42,476 bases of DNA from an uncultured Paracoccaceae bacterium (GTDB lineage: Bacteria > Pseudomonadota > Alphaproteobacteria > Rhodobacterales > Rhodobacteraceae): the NCBI GenBank assembly GCA_937895435.1, contig CALAXT010000039.1:1-42476 (forward strand). Direction: 5' to 3'. The notes under the pieces are model-generated. The model saw only the letters and a program-made list of their open reading frames with translations. It was not told the DNA's origin and did no database searches. Below are positions 19,987-29,324 of the stretch, piece after piece (the stretch's first letter is position 1; each line of letters starts with the position of its first letter). Both the position numbers and the translations under genes were made by a program.

Positions 19987-20715
19987 TCAGCCCTTCGACT
20001 TTGCCAAGCCGCCCAGCCAAGGCGTCGTCAGCGGCACCTCGGTGCCATCAATGCGCTTGATCGTATCACCCAAATCAGCGGCGGCCTGCACACTGGCGTT
20101 ATGCTCAGCCCGCCCCGCGATATGTCCGGTGAGGCTGGTCGCCCCACCCAAGGGTTCGGCGGCATAGCGACCATTTTGCGGCCCCGGCAGGGGCACGCGA
20201 CCAGCGGCGAATTCGTCTAACAACCAAGACAGACGCTCAGCGGTCAGGTCTTCATAATAATCCTTGCCGATTTGGGCCATTGGCGCATTGGCGCAGGCCC
20301 CCAAGCATTCCACCTCTTCCCAGCTGAATTTTCCATCTGGGGACAGGGTGTGGGGTTTGGCCGCGATTTTATCACGACAGACCGCCACCAAATCTTCAGC
20401 ACCACACAACATGCATGACAACGTGCCACAGATTTGCACATGCGCCACCGATCCCACAGGATGCAGCTGAAACATAAAATAAAATGTCGCCACTTCGAGC
20501 GCCCGCATATAGGCCATGCCCAAAAGGCCCGCGACGTATTCAATCGCAGGCCGGGTCAACCAGCCCTCTTGTTCCTGCGCGCGCCACAAAAGCGGGATGA
20601 TTGCACTGGCCTGACGGCCCTCGGGATATTTTGAAATTTGTCCCTGCGCCCATGCAAGATTATCGGCGGTAAAGACAAAGCTTTCGGGTTGGGTTTGGCT
20701 CAGGCGGCGCAGCAT
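19987..20715 (-). CDS. nuoE: NADH-quinone oxidoreductase subunit E (NuoE, 2Fe-2S cluster N1a)
   Basis: A thioredoxin-fold ferredoxin subunit of complex I. The N1a ligands are Cys96 and Cys101 ([11 protein letters not shown]) and Cys137 and Cys141 ([10 protein letters not shown]). The protein is 242 aa, against about 165 in E. coli. The extra ~75 residues are a polar C-terminal tail after the ferredoxin domain, as often seen in alphaproteobacterial NuoE. The start shares one base with the nuoD stop (TGATG). Confidence 0.96.
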   Translation of the reverse strand: MLRRLSQTQPESFVFTADNLAWAQGQISKYPEGRQASAIIPLLWRAQEQEGWLTRPAIEYVAGLLGMAYMRALEVATFYFMFQLHPVGSVAHVQICGTLSCMLCGAEDLVAVCRDKIAAKPHTLSPDGKFSWEEVECLGACANAPMAQIGKDYYEDLTAERLSWLLDEFAAGRVPLPGPQNGRYAAEPLGGATSLTGHIAGRAEHNASVQAAADLGDTIKRIDGTEVPLTTPWLGGLAKSKG

Positions 20716-21926
20716 CAGCGATCAATCTCCCCAAAAACCACGTCCATCGTGCCGATGATCGCGGAGACATCAGCCAGTTGGTGGCCTCTGCACATTTCAT
20801 CAATCGCCTGCAAATGCAGAAAGCCCGGCGCACGCAGCTTGGCGCGATAGGGTTTGTTGGTGCCATCCGCCACCAGATAAACACCAAACTCACCTTTTGG
20901 CGCCTCAACTGCCGCGTAAACCTCACCGGCAGGCACGTGAAAGCCTTCGGTATAAAGTTTAAAGTGATGGATCAGCGCCTCCATCGAGCTTTTCATCTCG
21001 GCGCGCTTTGGGGGTGTAATCTTGCCACGCGCCAGCACGTCACCCTTTTCTACCCGCAACTTGGCGCAAGCCTGCCGGATGATCGACACCGATTCCCGCA
21101 TTTCTGCCATGCGGCACAAATAGCGATCATAACAATCACCATTCTTGCCGACTGGAATCTTAAATTCGAATTCATCATAGCATTCATAAGGTTGCGACCG
21201 GCGCAAATCCCACGGCAGGCCAGAGCCACGCACCATCACGCCCGAAAAGCCCCATTTCAAAATATCGTCTTCGGTGATGACACCAATATCGGCGTTGCGC
21301 TGTTTGAAAATGCGATTTTCGGTCAAAAGTCCGTCAATGTCATTGAGCACTGCCGGGAATGTCTGCGCCCAGGTATCAATGTCTTCGATCAGAGCATCAG
21401 GCAGATCTTGGTGCACGCCACCGGGACGAAAATAGGCAGCGTGCAGCCGCGCACCGCACGCACGCTCATAAAAAACCATCAGCTTTTCACGCTCTTCAAA
21501 GCCCCAAAGTGGCGGGGTCAACGCGCCCACATCCATAGCTTGCGTTGTTACGTTCAGCAAATGGTTCAGCACTCGGCCAATTTCTGAATAAAGCACACGG
21601 ATCAGCGACGCCCGCCGTGGCACCTCAACACCGGTCAGCCGTTCGATTGCCAGACACCAAGCATGCTCTTGGTTCATCGGCGCCACGTAATCCAATCGGT
21701 CGAAATAGGGCAGGTTTTGCAGATAGGTCCGGCTTTCCATCAGCTTTTCGGTGCCACGGTGCAGCAGGCCGATATGCGGATCGCAGCGTTCGACAATCTC
21801 GCCATCCAATTCCAGCACCAACCGCAAAACCCCATGCGCCGCGGGGTGCTGGGGGCCAAAATTGATGTTGAAATTGCGGATCTTCTGCTCGCCTGTCAGC
21901 GCATCCTTGAAATCACCGTCCATCAT
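20715..21926 (-). CDS. nuoD: NADH-quinone oxidoreductase subunit D (NuoD)
   Basis: The 49-kDa subunit of complex I (403 aa), related to the large subunit of NiFe hydrogenases, forming the quinone headgroup site with NuoB. Typical stretches are [20 protein letters not shown] near the N-terminus, [16 protein letters not shown] and the C-terminal VFGEIDR end. It is a separate gene from nuoC, but the usual nuoC-nuoD adjacency is broken by a sulfotransferase gene, whose stop lies 1 bp upstream of this start codon. The frame starts with two successive ATG codons; the first is taken. Confidence 0.97.
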   Translation of the reverse strand: MMDGDFKDALTGEQKIRNFNINFGPQHPAAHGVLRLVLELDGEIVERCDPHIGLLHRGTEKLMESRTYLQNLPYFDRLDYVAPMNQEHAWCLAIERLTGVEVPRRASLIRVLYSEIGRVLNHLLNVTTQAMDVGALTPPLWGFEEREKLMVFYERACGARLHAAYFRPGGVHQDLPDALIEDIDTWAQTFPAVLNDIDGLLTENRIFKQRNADIGVITEDDILKWGFSGVMVRGSGLPWDLRRSQPYECYDEFEFKIPVGKNGDCYDRYLCRMAEMRESVSIIRQACAKLRVEKGDVLARGKITPPKRAEMKSSMEALIHHFKLYTEGFHVPAGEVYAAVEAPKGEFGVYLVADGTNKPYRAKLRAPGFLHLQAIDEMCRGHQLADVSAIIGTMDVVFGEIDR

Positions 21927-21927
21927 C

Positions 21928-22803
21928 TCAAGCCTCCGCCGGGGTGCGCTGCCAAGACGGCGGCAATTGACCCATCATTTGTTCGACAAATTTATACTGT
22001 GGCAAAAGCCACGTGTAAGCCGCAGCGCACTGTTTTGGAGTCATCTCCAACGCCACGCCTTCATGGACGCGCTTTGACAAATCAGCATCATGCGGCGCAA
22101 TGTCCAGAAATCCGCAAAGATCGCGCAACCCGGGGCCGCTCAACAGCTCTTCGTAAACCGAAATCTTCAACTGGCTTGGCACAACCGCAGCCTGCAGCCG
22201 CTCAATAATCCCACGATAGTCTGAGCGCTGCGCCATTTCGATCTCGCCTCCAGTGAGAACCTGATCCAAGATATCCGCCGCGCTCTGCGCCTCAAAACCA
22301 CCTTTTGGGTCGCGGCGCTGCGCGATCATGCGAACATTGCTCCAAAGCCGGGCAACAGGATCGCGCATGACAAACAAAAACCGCACATCGGGCAAAATCC
22401 GCGCCATTGCACGCAAACGCTCGGTGCTGAGCAGCCCGTATGATGGAGAAAAATCACCCACCACGGCCTGATTTGCGCGCCAACGCGTCAGATAGGCCAC
22501 ATAGGCCTCTTCATCCAAAGGATTGCGCAACAATTTGGCCAATTCACGGCAATCACGCAGCCGCACTGTCCGATAAGCCGCACGTTCTGCCGATGTACCC
22601 GGAATATCTTCCCGAAATTCTGCAATGTGATTTTTAAGCCAAGTCAACGGCCAACTGGCTTCCGTTTCATGCGCATAAAAATAATGCAATTCTTTGACGC
22701 TGCGCAGGTAAAAGGCTGGGTGCCCCGCAAAATAGCTGTAAAGCCAAGACGTTCCCGCCTTGGTTGCCCCAACACAAAACAAAAGGGTCGGTGACTGCGC
22801 CAC
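21928..22803 (-). CDS. PAPS-dependent sulfotransferase family protein inserted between nuoC and nuoD
   Basis: A 291-aa soluble protein with both signature elements of the sulfotransferase family: the 5'-phosphosulfate loop [12 protein letters not shown] (11-22, Lys15) and the 3'-phosphate motif [16 protein letters not shown] (144-159, Arg147 and Ser155). KELHYF (37-42) and DFSPSYG (117-123) match heparan-sulfate-type sulfotransferases. The acceptor substrate cannot be told from sequence. It starts with GTG directly after the nuoC TAA, with no gap, and ends 1 bp before nuoD, so it is fully embedded in the operon and must be co-transcribed. No sulfation or polysaccharide genes lie beside it. 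No function in complex I is known for this family. Confidence 0.85.
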   Translation of the reverse strand: MAQSPTLLFCVGATKAGTSWLYSYFAGHPAFYLRSVKELHYFYAHETEASWPLTWLKNHIAEFREDIPGTSAERAAYRTVRLRDCRELAKLLRNPLDEEAYVAYLTRWRANQAVVGDFSPSYGLLSTERLRAMARILPDVRFLFVMRDPVARLWSNVRMIAQRRDPKGGFEAQSAADILDQVLTGGEIEMAQRSDYRGIIERLQAAVVPSQLKISVYEELLSGPGLRDLCGFLDIAPHDADLSKRVHEGVALEMTPKQCAAAYTWLLPQYKFVEQMMGQLPPSWQRTPAEA

Positions 22804-23412
22804 TTAGCCTTTGCCCCCCTGCGGCCCATCGCTGGGCAGAATATAATCGGCGCCTTCCCATGGGCTCATGAAATCGAACTGCCTATATTCCTGCACAAGG
22901 CTGACGGGTTCATAAACCACACGTTTGCGCGCATCATCATAACGCACTTCGGTATAGCCGCTCGTAGGAAAATCCTTGCGCAGCGGATGGCCACGAAAGC
23001 CGTAATCGGTCAAAATACGGCGCAAATCCGGATGGCCCGAGAACAAGATGCCAAACATATCGAAAACCTCACGCTCAAACCAATTGGCGGCCGGAAACAC
23101 CGACACAAGCGAGGGCACCATATCCTCGACCCGCAGAGGCACCTTTATCCGGATCCGCTGGTTTTGATACATCGACAGCAGATGATAGACGATCTCAAAG
23201 CGTTCAGGCAATTCTGGGCGATCGACAGCCGTGATATCAACCAACGTGCTGAACCGGGCCGATGGGGTATCGCGCAAAAACTCCATAAAGCTCAGCAGCG
23301 CCGGCAAGGTTGTTGTCATGCTCAGCTCACCAAAGGCGATCTGATGGCTGACCACAGCATCGGCACGCTTGGACACGATTACATCGGCCAGCTCTGTCAG
23401 GGCTTCAGTCAT
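22804..23412 (-). CDS. nuoC: NADH-quinone oxidoreductase subunit C (NuoC)
   Basis: The 30-kDa peripheral-arm subunit of complex I (202 aa), not fused to NuoD. The family signature [24 protein letters not shown] is present in a continuous block, followed by [12 protein letters not shown]. It starts 12 bp after nuoB. Downstream is the GTG of the sulfotransferase gene rather than nuoD. Confidence 0.97.
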   Translation of the reverse strand: MTEALTELADVIVSKRADAVVSHQIAFGELSMTTTLPALLSFMEFLRDTPSARFSTLVDITAVDRPELPERFEIVYHLLSMYQNQRIRIKVPLRVEDMVPSLVSVFPAANWFEREVFDMFGILFSGHPDLRRILTDYGFRGHPLRKDFPTSGYTEVRYDDARKRVVYEPVSLVQEYRQFDFMSPWEGADYILPSDGPQGGKG

Positions 23413-23424
23413 CAGGGCAGCTCC

Positions 23425-24314
<890 letters not shown>

Positions 24315-24379
24315 CGTGGCCTCTTTCGTTCCCTTTACCAGCCTTGACATGCGTCTACGTGCGCGGCTGTGTCGCAGAC

Positions 24380-24408
24380 CGTTTAGCGCGCAGCCCCTGC
24401 AGGGTCAA
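24380..24408 (-). promoter_or_regulatory. Candidate promoter of the nuo operon
   Basis: On the minus strand TTGACC (24408-24403) and TAAACG (24385-24380) are separated by 17 bp in the only sizeable space upstream of nuoA. Transcription would begin near 24373, about 59 nt before the nuoA ATG. The -35 is good and the -10 is weak. The space between nuoA and the yegD-like gene is 186 bp, and I see no clear operator or terminator in the rest of it. Confidence 0.35.
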
Positions 24409-24500
24409 CCGAATGCGGATGTAACGATACACAACAACAACGATTTTCCGCGCCTACGCACTTAATTTGTGACGCTTGCAGGCAAAAGTTACATTTCCGT

Positions 24501-25757
24501 TCAGGGCTTGTCTGAAAGCCTGGTGGTTGCCAACGCCAGACCATCGACCACAGCCGTAAAGGCCTCTGACCAGATCACACGCGCGGCGAGGCACACGCTA
24601 CGGGCCTCGGCTTCGATCAGCGACATCATGCTAGATCCCCCAACCAAAACGATTGCGCTGATCGACCCGGCAGGCACTTTGGCATGAAACAGGGTTTCAT
24701 ACATCGCCGTGCGCAGGGTCACGCACATGGGGGCAAGGGCTGCATTCATCAGTCCTGCGCTCAACGGCACGGTCAGGCCACGCTCAATCCCGCCCAGATC
24801 AATGCAAGCACCGGCTTTGGCAGCATTCGCCGCAATTTTGCCACGTTCGACCGCAAAAGCCAAATCATGGCCCAAACGATGTTCGATCACGGCACCAAGA
24901 CGTTGAAGTGGCAAAGGCTGAACCGCATGGCGCACCAGATCTGCAACGGCGCGCTCTGTTTCACGGGTATAAAGAAAGGGGATCATCGCCCAAGTTGCAA
25001 GGTCTGAAAAAAGTGCCCGCGGCACCGGCAGCAGCCCATCGCCAAAAGTGCGCCGCAATTGCCCACCCAAACCAAAAGCAGGCATCGCATGAGCCATCGA
25101 AATTGCCTGATCAAAATCGGTGCCCCCCAGCCGGATTCCATGGCTCGCCACCACCTCAACCCCGTGTGGGCCGGTCCGCACCACCGAAAAATCTGACGTG
25201 CCGCCGCCGATATCCACAATCATGCGCAGCTCAGACAAACCATCGGTGCCACTGGTGGCCAGCGCCGCGGCCTCGGGTTCGGCCATAAAAGCCACGCTTT
25301 CAAACCCGGCCGCAAGGTAGCATGATCGCAGATCCGCCTCGGCCTGCGCATCGCGCCCGGCATCACTGGAATGAAAGTGCACGGGGCGGCCCGACAGCAC
25401 ATGGCTAAAACGCGCATCTGCGGCAAGTTCAGCACGCAATTTCAGCTGGGCCAGCAATGCGGTGACAATATCTGATATCGCGCGCCGGCGCCCACCAATC
25501 ATCCGGCTTTCATGAAACAGGGGCGTGCCCAAAACACTTTTGAGCGCCCGCATATAGCGCCCCGCGTCGCCCTCAGTCAGCGCAGTCTCGGCCTGACGGC
25601 CAATCAGCATGGGGCCACCATCACTTGGCAAAAAAACTGCCGTGGGCAGTGTGTCGGCCCCCGCCTCAAGCTGCAGCCGTCGCACCTTGCCATCCACCAT
25701 GATCGCCGCCGCAGAATTCGATGTGCCAAAATCAACGGCAAGCGTGGGCGCGGTCAT
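24501..25757 (-). CDS. Hsp70-family (YegD-like) ATPase
   Basis: A 418-aa protein with the actin/Hsp70 ATPase fold. Phosphate 1 motif is AVDFGTSNSAAAIM (7-20), phosphate 2 is IVDIGGGTSDFSVV, and the adenosine motif is IVLVGGSSMM near the C-terminus. It lacks the peptide-binding and lid domains of DnaK, which matches the YegD type of atypical Hsp70. Client and partner are unknown. The ATG at 25757 has AAGGAAA as ribosome-binding site; an in-frame TTG 24 bp upstream is less likely. It is a monocistronic unit with its stop 186 bp before nuoA. Confidence 0.88.
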   Translation of the reverse strand: MTAPTLAVDFGTSNSAAAIMVDGKVRRLQLEAGADTLPTAVFLPSDGGPMLIGRQAETALTEGDAGRYMRALKSVLGTPLFHESRMIGGRRRAISDIVTALLAQLKLRAELAADARFSHVLSGRPVHFHSSDAGRDAQAEADLRSCYLAAGFESVAFMAEPEAAALATSGTDGLSELRMIVDIGGGTSDFSVVRTGPHGVEVVASHGIRLGGTDFDQAISMAHAMPAFGLGGQLRRTFGDGLLPVPRALFSDLATWAMIPFLYTRETERAVADLVRHAVQPLPLQRLGAVIEHRLGHDLAFAVERGKIAANAAKAGACIDLGGIERGLTVPLSAGLMNAALAPMCVTLRTAMYETLFHAKVPAGSISAIVLVGGSSMMSLIEAEARSVCLAARVIWSEAFTAVVDGLALATTRLSDKP

Positions 25758-26079
25758 GGGGGCGTTTCCTTGGCAGATCAAACAAAAGCAGTCTGGACAA
25801 ATGACCGAATTCTCTGCCCCCGTCGAGCGCTGTTTACACCATCATCCCCCCGTGGCTGGCGCCTGAATGCGCGCACGGCCCCCTGCCCCGCACCAGCAGC
25901 CAAATCATGGCACAAATGCGCGCCCCACAGGCCTTTGGCGCCCAATGGATTACCGGCCTGCCAGGCACAGCCAAAAGCCGTGGCGACAAAAGCCCAAACA
26001 AACCTGATGGGGTCCCCACAAAGGCCGCAAGCTGCGCGTCTTTGGCTGTTGTTTGATTTTGGTGCACCCTCTCAAGCGT
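25758..26079. other. Non-coding or relic stretch between the Hsp70-family gene and the arsRC gene
   Basis: No recognisable gene lies in these 322 bases. One plus-strand frame is open for about 80 codons to a stop just after GCTGTTGTT (ending near 26057) with GC-rich third positions, but it has no plausible start near its beginning and resembles nothing I know. An overlapping minus-strand GTG frame (25834-26067) is equally anonymous. It may be a decayed gene. The segment before 25790 should hold the promoter of the Hsp70-family gene, although no convincing box stands out. Confidence 0.4.
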
Positions 26080-26107
26080 AAAGCTGTGACCAATTGGTCA
26101 CAGCTTT
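26080..26107. terminator. Perfect 28-bp palindrome across the arsRC stop codon
   Basis: AAAGCTGTGACC (26080-26091) and GGTCACAGCTTT (26096-26107) are perfect inverse complements around AATT, which is itself palindromic. The palindrome includes the TGA stop (26098-26100) of the minus-strand arsRC gene. As RNA it forms a 12-bp stem with a 4-nt loop on either strand. There is no clear U-tract, so it may block 3' exonucleases rather than terminate efficiently, or it may be a protein-binding site. Confidence 0.5.
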
Positions 26108-26943
26108 GAACGCGCCGGGCCGTCAACGCCGATTTCGTCAACATGCGTCTGGATCGCCAGCTTATCGAGAGACCCCAACGGCAATTCCACAAAGGCCGCA
26201 ATCCGGCGACGCAAAGCCCCGTAGGTTTGGGCAAAAACCAACGCTTTTTCAGCATCCGTTCCCGTAGCCTTAACTGGATCAGGCAACCCCCAATGGCCAG
26301 TGATCGGTTGGCCAGGCCAGGGGGGGCATTCCTCGGCGGCAGCAGTGTCACAAACGGTGAACACAAAATCCATTACCGGCGAACCAGCCCGCTGAAACTC
26401 AGACAAATGCTTTGAGCGAAGGCCCGACACATCATGACCATTGCGCTTCAGCACCTCCAGCGCAAATGGGTTCAGCTGCGAGTTCGGACGAACCCCCGCT
26501 GAAAATACTTTGAACTTTCCATCGCCCAAGTCGCGCAGCAGCGCCTCGGCAAAGATTGAGCGGGCAGAGTTGCCCGAACATATGAAGAGAACATGGAAAT
26601 TTTTGTCACGCATGCTGCGTTCCTTTTGAAAGCCCAGAAGGGGAGACATCAGATCAGGGCGTGCGCGGCCAAGATCGAGCGCGAGATAGCCAATCAAATC
26701 TTCTGTCATGGTAAGGTTTACCGAATAAAGCAGCGACCGCCCGCGCCGCGTGACCCCAACAAGACCACAGCGGGTAAGCTCAGCGAGGTGATGCGACAGG
26801 GTGTTTTGCTTTAACCCCAACGCCTCGGCAATCTCTGTCGGGCGCACGCCTTGCGGGGTGAAGCGCATAAGAAGTCGGAAAACGCCAAGGCGACCAGGAT
26901 GGCCAAGCGTTGAAAATGCATGAGAGGCGCTGCTTTGATCCAT
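26098..26943 (-). CDS. ArsR-ArsC fusion: arsenic-type HTH repressor joined to arsenate reductase/LMW phosphatase domain
   Basis: A 281-aa two-domain protein. Residues 1-100 form an ArsR-type winged helix (LGHPGRLGVFRLL, then RPTEIAEALGLKQNTLSHHLAEL as recognition region, then the RRGRSLLYSVN wing). I see no clear metal-binding CxC in the DNA-binding helix. Residues 113-270 are an LMW-phosphatase-fold arsenate reductase with the P-loop Cys122-X5-Arg128 (CSGNSAR), the resolving cysteines Cys198 and Cys206, and Asp222 in LPDP. This is the thioredoxin-linked ArsC type. A second ATG at codon 111 (26613) has AAGGA 7 nt upstream, so the ArsC half might also be made alone. Such fusions are known in alphaproteobacteria. 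No efflux gene (acr3, arsB) is adjacent. Confidence 0.88.
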   Translation of the reverse strand: MDQSSASHAFSTLGHPGRLGVFRLLMRFTPQGVRPTEIAEALGLKQNTLSHHLAELTRCGLVGVTRRGRSLLYSVNLTMTEDLIGYLALDLGRARPDLMSPLLGFQKERSMRDKNFHVLFICSGNSARSIFAEALLRDLGDGKFKVFSAGVRPNSQLNPFALEVLKRNGHDVSGLRSKHLSEFQRAGSPVMDFVFTVCDTAAAEECPPWPGQPITGHWGLPDPVKATGTDAEKALVFAQTYGALRRRIAAFVELPLGSLDKLAIQTHVDEIGVDGPARSKL

Positions 26944-26953
26944 AATTCAGGAA

Positions 26954-26968
26954 TATTCGAATGGAATA
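26954..26968. promoter_or_regulatory. Candidate autoregulatory ArsR operator
   Basis: Ten bases upstream of the arsRC start codon lies TATTC-N5-GAATA (26954-26968), part of a dense cluster that also contains the palindromes GAATATTC (26951-26958) and ATTCGAAT (26955-26962). AT-rich dyads next to the start codon are the usual ArsR operator, and the downstream protein carries an ArsR domain, so self-repression is plausible. Identification is by position and symmetry only. Confidence 0.4.
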
Positions 26969-27170
26969 CTCTTTCAAGTGAATGTTTTGTAACAGATAAC
27001 CCCTACTTGGGACGTATGCGCGCGCCGAGAAATGCTGCGACACTTTTCAAAGACTTCGGCTGGGCCAACACACGCATCGGTGTGGCGTAGATACTTTGGG
27101 AACTTGGACCGCCGTGTCGTTCCACCGACGTGTCGTTTCTTATTTCGGACAGAAAATCTCATGGCGGATA

Positions 27171-27229
27171 CCCCCTCGGGGGCTGTCTGCCCCCGAGACC
27201 CCCGAGGATATTTGGCAACGAAAGAGGGC
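27171..27229 (+). repeat. Roseobacter-type GC-rich hairpin repeat, copy 1
   Basis: A perfect 9-bp stem, CTCGGGGGC (27175-27183) and GCCCCCGAG (27189-27197), around the loop TGTCT is followed by CCCCCGAGGATATTT and an AACGAAAG tail. A second copy lies at 35750-35812. The element ends 7 bp from the stop codon of the minus-strand aminotransferase gene, so in that transcript it forms the 3' untranslated hairpin. I recall the CCCCCGAGGATATTT block as dispersed in Rhodobacteraceae genomes. It probably acts in termination or RNA stability. Confidence 0.7.
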
Positions 27230-27235
27230 GCGGTC

Positions 27236-28474
27236 TCAGGGTTTCGCGGTGGTGGTTTGGGGGGATTGCCAGATACGACTGACTTCAGCACGGATGATTC
27301 GGGCGATTTGGTCGCAATCGTCGAGGCTAAATGTCAGTGGCAGGCGCATATCAATTAATCCGGCGAGCACCCGATCGGTTTGCGGCAGGGCCGCTGGTGG
27401 ATTGGCATAGCGCCAACTGTCGTAGCGCGATGTGAAGGCCACCGGATCGGGAGCACCAAACCATTTCAGTTCAACCCCCCGCGCGAGGCAGCGCGCAATC
27501 AGGGTGAGAATGGACTGATCTGGCCAATCGAGCAGTAGAAATTGAAAGGACGAGGCCACAAAAGCCTCTGCTTCGGGGCGCGCAATGAGATGGAGACCCG
27601 GGGTTTGGCCCAGACCTGTTTCAAGCCGGCGATAGCGCGCATTCCAGCGGGCGGCTTGTTGGGGCAACACGCGCAATTGCGGGCGCAAGATGGCGGCACG
27701 CAGATTGTCCATACGGCCCGATATATTCGGTGTATGCAGTTTGAACGGCTCAAACGCTTCGGCAGGTGGTGCGGCACGGTGACGGGTGTAGAGCATGTAA
27801 GAGCCCGACAGCAGAATGGCCTGCGCCATCACCTGCGGATCATCTGACACCAAAAAGCCGCCCTCACCTGCGTTCAAATGTTTGTAGGTTTGGACCGAAT
27901 AGCACCCGATTTTGCCGTGCCGCCCAGACGGCGTGCCGTTCCAAGCGGCACCCATCGTATGGGCGCAGTCTTCGATGACCACGATGCCATGGGCGCGAGC
28001 CTGCGCCATCAGCGTATCCATATCACAGATATGGCCACGCATGTGCGACAACAGCAACACCCGTGCACCAGATTGCTGGGCCTTTTGCACCAGATCTTGC
28101 AAATCAATCGTCAGATCTTGGGTCACTTCGACAAAGATGGGCTGCGCACCCAGTGCTGCAATCGCCCCAGGCACCGGGGCCAAGGTAAAGGCATTGCTGA
28201 GCACCGGCGTGCCCGGCCCCACACCCACCGCACGCAGAGCTGTGGCCATGGCATAGCCACCTGAGGCCACAGCGAGACAGTAGCGTGCCCCCACAAAAGC
28301 GGCAAATTCTTCTTCTAACAGGGCCGTTTCAGAAATTTCATCGGGGGCTGTGTTGTAACGGTGCAGTCGCCCATGGCGCAAAACAGCCAAGGCTGCAGCG
28401 ATGCCCTCTTCGGGGATCGGTTCTTGCTGGGTAAAGCTGCCGGTGAATATTTCATTGTTGGGATCTGGCATCAT
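27236..28474 (-). CDS. DegT/DnrJ/EryC1/StrS family aminotransferase
   Basis: A PLP-dependent fold-type I enzyme (412 aa) of the sugar aminotransferase family. The PLP-contacting Asp169 lies in IEDCAHTMGA, and the Schiff-base lysine is Lys198 in VQTYKHLNAGEGGF, typical of the family. These enzymes usually aminate nucleotide-linked keto sugars, but the substrate here is unknown because no sugar dehydratase gene is nearby. It starts 1 bp after the gph stop and must be co-transcribed with it. Its neighbour across a divergent promoter is glmU-glmS, the UDP-GlcNAc route, which is suggestive only. The stop is followed by repeat copy 1. Confidence 0.88.
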   Translation of the reverse strand: MMPDPNNEIFTGSFTQQEPIPEEGIAAALAVLRHGRLHRYNTAPDEISETALLEEEFAAFVGARYCLAVASGGYAMATALRAVGVGPGTPVLSNAFTLAPVPGAIAALGAQPIFVEVTQDLTIDLQDLVQKAQQSGARVLLLSHMRGHICDMDTLMAQARAHGIVVIEDCAHTMGAAWNGTPSGRHGKIGCYSVQTYKHLNAGEGGFLVSDDPQVMAQAILLSGSYMLYTRHRAAPPAEAFEPFKLHTPNISGRMDNLRAAILRPQLRVLPQQAARWNARYRRLETGLGQTPGLHLIARPEAEAFVASSFQFLLLDWPDQSILTLIARCLARGVELKWFGAPDPVAFTSRYDSWRYANPPAALPQTDRVLAGLIDMRLPLTFSLDDCDQIARIIRAEVSRIWQSPQTTTAKP

Positions 28475-28475
28475 A

Positions 28476-29189
28476 TCAGCGGTCCGTGGAAAAGCTTGGG
28501 CTTGGTGAGCCTGTTGGATATTGGGCTGTCAAGCGGGCCGCAAGGGCAGGCAGATCTGCGAAATGATCCAACAAGGCGTCAGGGGCCAAATCGCCCACAG
28601 CAGCGCCGGTTGGCCCAAAGCTTACCAGCGCGATGGGCACGCCCACCGCACGTGCCGTGTCAAGATCTGTCTGGGTATCCCCCAGCAGGAACGAGCCTGC
28701 AACCGTGCCACCAATGCGGCGCAACGTTTCGAGATAGGGGGCAGGATGGGGTTTGCGGTGGGCCAATGTATCGGCCCCCACAAGTGCGCCAAAAAGATCA
28801 CGAATGCCCAGCCTTTGTGTCAGTGTTTCGGCTAAGCTCTCGGGTTTGTTCGTGCAAATGCCGATTTTATATCCCTGCTGGCGCAGGGCATCCAGCGCGG
28901 GCACAACACCGGGATAAAGGGCTGTATGACGATCAATGGCATCTGCGTATGCCATCAGTAACTCTGGATACCACGCGTCCACGTCTGGCTCGGTCCAGCC
29001 GGGGCGCACACGGCCAAAGCCCGCACGCAGCATCGCGCGCCCGCCATGAAACCCAACCAACGCATCCACCACAGGGTCAAGCACATCGCCATATCCCAGC
29101 CGCTGAAAACAGGCATTGGCCGCAGCGATCAAATCAGCGCTGGTGTCCGCCAGTGTGCCATCGAGGTCAAAGATCACGGATCGTTCCAT
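28476..29189 (-). CDS. gph: Phosphoglycolate phosphatase-like HAD hydrolase (Gph)
   Basis: A HAD-superfamily phosphatase (237 aa) that most resembles Gph, which dephosphorylates 2-phosphoglycolate. Motif I is FDLDGTLADTS (7-17, nucleophile Asp8), motif II is the Thr in ICTNKP, motif III is the Lys in HRKPHPAPY, and motif IV is LLGDTQTDLDTA with its acidic pair. The inserted alpha-helical cap between motifs I and II (type C1) is present. HAD specificity is hard to call by eye. It overlaps nothing and precedes the DegT gene by 1 bp. Confidence 0.85.
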   Translation of the reverse strand: MERSVIFDLDGTLADTSADLIAAANACFQRLGYGDVLDPVVDALVGFHGGRAMLRAGFGRVRPGWTEPDVDAWYPELLMAYADAIDRHTALYPGVVPALDALRQQGYKIGICTNKPESLAETLTQRLGIRDLFGALVGADTLAHRKPHPAPYLETLRRIGGTVAGSFLLGDTQTDLDTARAVGVPIALVSFGPTGAAVGDLAPDALLDHFADLPALAARLTAQYPTGSPSPSFSTDR

Positions 29190-29238
29190 AAGCGTCGCTC
29201 CCTATCTGATCTGCCCCAAGTTGTAACGAAACGACACC

Positions 29239-29253
29239 GATCGTGAAGCGATC
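29239..29253. promoter_or_regulatory. Dyad in the divergent gph/glmU promoter region
   Basis: GATCG-N5-CGATC (29239-29253) sits near the middle of the 135-bp space between the divergent gph and glmU genes. Its symmetry and place suggest a regulator-binding site, but no known consensus matches. A weak TTGCGG with TAAAAC 16 bp later (near 29271-29298) could be the glmU promoter. Confidence 0.2.
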
Positions 29254-29324
29254 ATAGCCGTGCGCCCTTGCGGCTTGGTGCGACTTGCGTAAAACGGGGG
29301 CGAGCAGAAGAAAAGAGCCAAGCG

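Noticed and set aside
26974-27291. Minus-strand ORF of 105 codons upstream of arsRC
   Set aside because: It reads through hairpin repeat copy 1 and the end of the aminotransferase gene; composition is basic and irregular.
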